A stretch of DNA of 6,931 nucleotides. Source: an uncultured Eubacteriales bacterium (GTDB lineage Bacteria > Bacillota > Clostridia > Lachnospirales > Bianqueaceae). A model generated the notes under the pieces. The model did no database searches and was not told the origin of the DNA. It saw only the letters and a list, made by a program, of their open reading frames with translations. How positions within the stretch are numbered: position 1 is the stretch's first letter; every line of letters begins with the position of its first letter. A program made the translations under genes and the position numbers. Shown here in pieces: positions 6,400 to 6,931 of this stretch. The DNA lies in assembly GCA_902493345.1 (NCBI GenBank), contig CABUPM010000103.1:1-6931 (forward strand). The letters run 5' to 3'.

Positions 6400-6931
6400 T
6401 CATCCTTTCTTCAATTCTACTATAGTTACACCATTCTCGCCCTCACCGTAGGTACCCAAGCGGAAGGATTTCACCTGCGGCCGGCGTTTTAAGAACTTCT
6501 GAACCTCCCGGCGCAGTACGCCGGTTCCCTTGCCATGAATAACGGTAATCTTCTCCAGACCTGCCAGATAGGCATCATCCAGATATTTATCCAACGTACC
6601 CAGGGCTTCCTCCGTATTCATTCCGCGTAGGTCTACCTCTGTGGACACCGTTGCCGCCTTACCGTAAGCTCCGGCTCGAACTCCCTTATCGGCCGATTTC
6701 TCTGGCGCCTTGGGACGCTCTTCCTTCTCTGAGACAATGGCCGTAATGTCTGCCGCCCTCACATTCATCTGAAGGATTCCTGCCTGTACAACCAGCATGC
6801 CTCTGGGATCCGGCGGGCTTAAGATAATACAATCGTTGTCAATCGTCCCCAACCGTACCTTAACGCCCTTTTGAAGTTGCTTGGGATCGATCGTTCCCTT
6901 CTTGCGTCCGGAAGAAGCAGCCAGATCCTTG
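6400..6931 (-). CDS. mutS2: MutS2 C-terminal part with Smr domain (5' end outside window)
   Basis: The last 176 residues of MutS2 are visible; the frame stays open to the window edge, so the gene begins outside (the family is usually near 790 residues). The first visible part is the family's basic linker and small beta domain (KQLQKGVKVRLGTIDNDCII … GMLVVQAGILQMNV), followed by a charged linker and the C-terminal Smr domain. Smr signatures are VDLRGMNTEEAL, VIHGKGTGVLRREV and the terminal NGVTIVELKKG. MutS2 is an ATPase first linked to suppression of recombination and, in Bacillus, to rescue of collided ribosomes; the Smr domain is a nuclease or RNA/DNA-binding module. The TTG at 6850-6852 is an internal leucine codon, not a start, since homologous-looking sequence continues upstream. 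It is probably co-transcribed with the downstream regulator and kinase. Confidence 0.92.
   Translation of the reverse strand, partial: KDLAASSGRKKGTIDPKQLQKGVKVRLGTIDNDCIILSPPDPRGMLVVQAGILQMNVRAADITAIVSEKEERPKAPEKSADKGVRAGAYGKAATVSTEVDLRGMNTEEALGTLDKYLDDAYLAGLEKITVIHGKGTGVLRREVQKFLKRRPQVKSFRLGTYGEGENGVTIVELKKG
6403..6408 (-). promoter_or_regulatory. Ribosome binding site deciding the TTG start of the response regulator
   Basis: AAAGGA on the minus strand lies nine bases before TTG at 6391-6393 and sits in the last codons of mutS2. A nearby ATG (6401-6403) overlaps the mutS2 TGA but is in a different frame and too close to this site, so TTG is the supported start. Confidence 0.65.

Noticed and set aside
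5653..6492. 279-codon plus-strand open frame opposite the response regulator
   Set aside because: It is antisense across the regulator and into the mutS2 end and has no recognisable motif; the minus-strand frames carry complete family signatures.
6850..6852. TTG as a start of a separate 150-residue Smr protein
   Set aside because: The same frame continues open to the window edge with MutS2-like sequence (KQLQKGVKVR) directly upstream, so this is the end of a larger gene rather than a stand-alone Smr protein.

Overview
The window reads like a chromosomal housekeeping segment from a Gram-positive anaerobe of the class Clostridia, most likely Lachnospiraceae. The basis is protein style (a Firmicutes-type MutS2, an OmpR-family regulator/kinase pair, a membrane-anchored HtrA-like protein, a YhaM-family RNase), strong AGGAGG-type ribosome binding sites and a mid-range GC content. 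This placement is inferred from sequence style and was not tested by a search. All six genes lie on the minus strand, so transcription runs from high to low coordinates, and coding density is high. No RNA gene, insertion sequence, CRISPR array or phage gene is visible.

In transcription order, the window opens inside the 3' part of mutS2 (6931-6400, start outside the window). Six bases later comes an OmpR/PhoB-type response regulator (6393-5701) with a TTG start, then after one base its sensor histidine kinase (5699-4182). These three genes are tightly packed and probably share a transcript ending at a likely hairpin terminator near 4127-4154.

A 186-bp gap holds the leader of an HtrA/DegP-like membrane-anchored protein (3995-2556). 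Nested inverted repeats sit immediately upstream of its ribosome binding site. The protein keeps candidate His, Asp and Ser triad residues, but the usual GNSGG loop around the serine is shortened and altered, so it may be a weak or inactive protease. Two tandem terminator-like hairpins follow it.

A clear extended -10 promoter (2416-2424) then drives a second two-gene operon: a YhaM-family 3'-5' exoribonuclease (2385-1438) and an RlmD/RlmCD-type 23S rRNA uracil-5 methyltransferase (1431-58), the second gene's ribosome binding site lying inside the first. The last 57 bases contain no gene I can call.

Functionally, the window combines ribosome/RNA maintenance (yhaM, rlmD), a DNA/ribosome surveillance protein (mutS2), and a membrane signalling pair next to an envelope HtrA-like protein. 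That neighbourhood suggests envelope-stress sensing, by analogy with known two-component/HtrA pairs in Firmicutes. I do not see an entirely new system; the altered HtrA active site and its structured leader are the features most worth following up.
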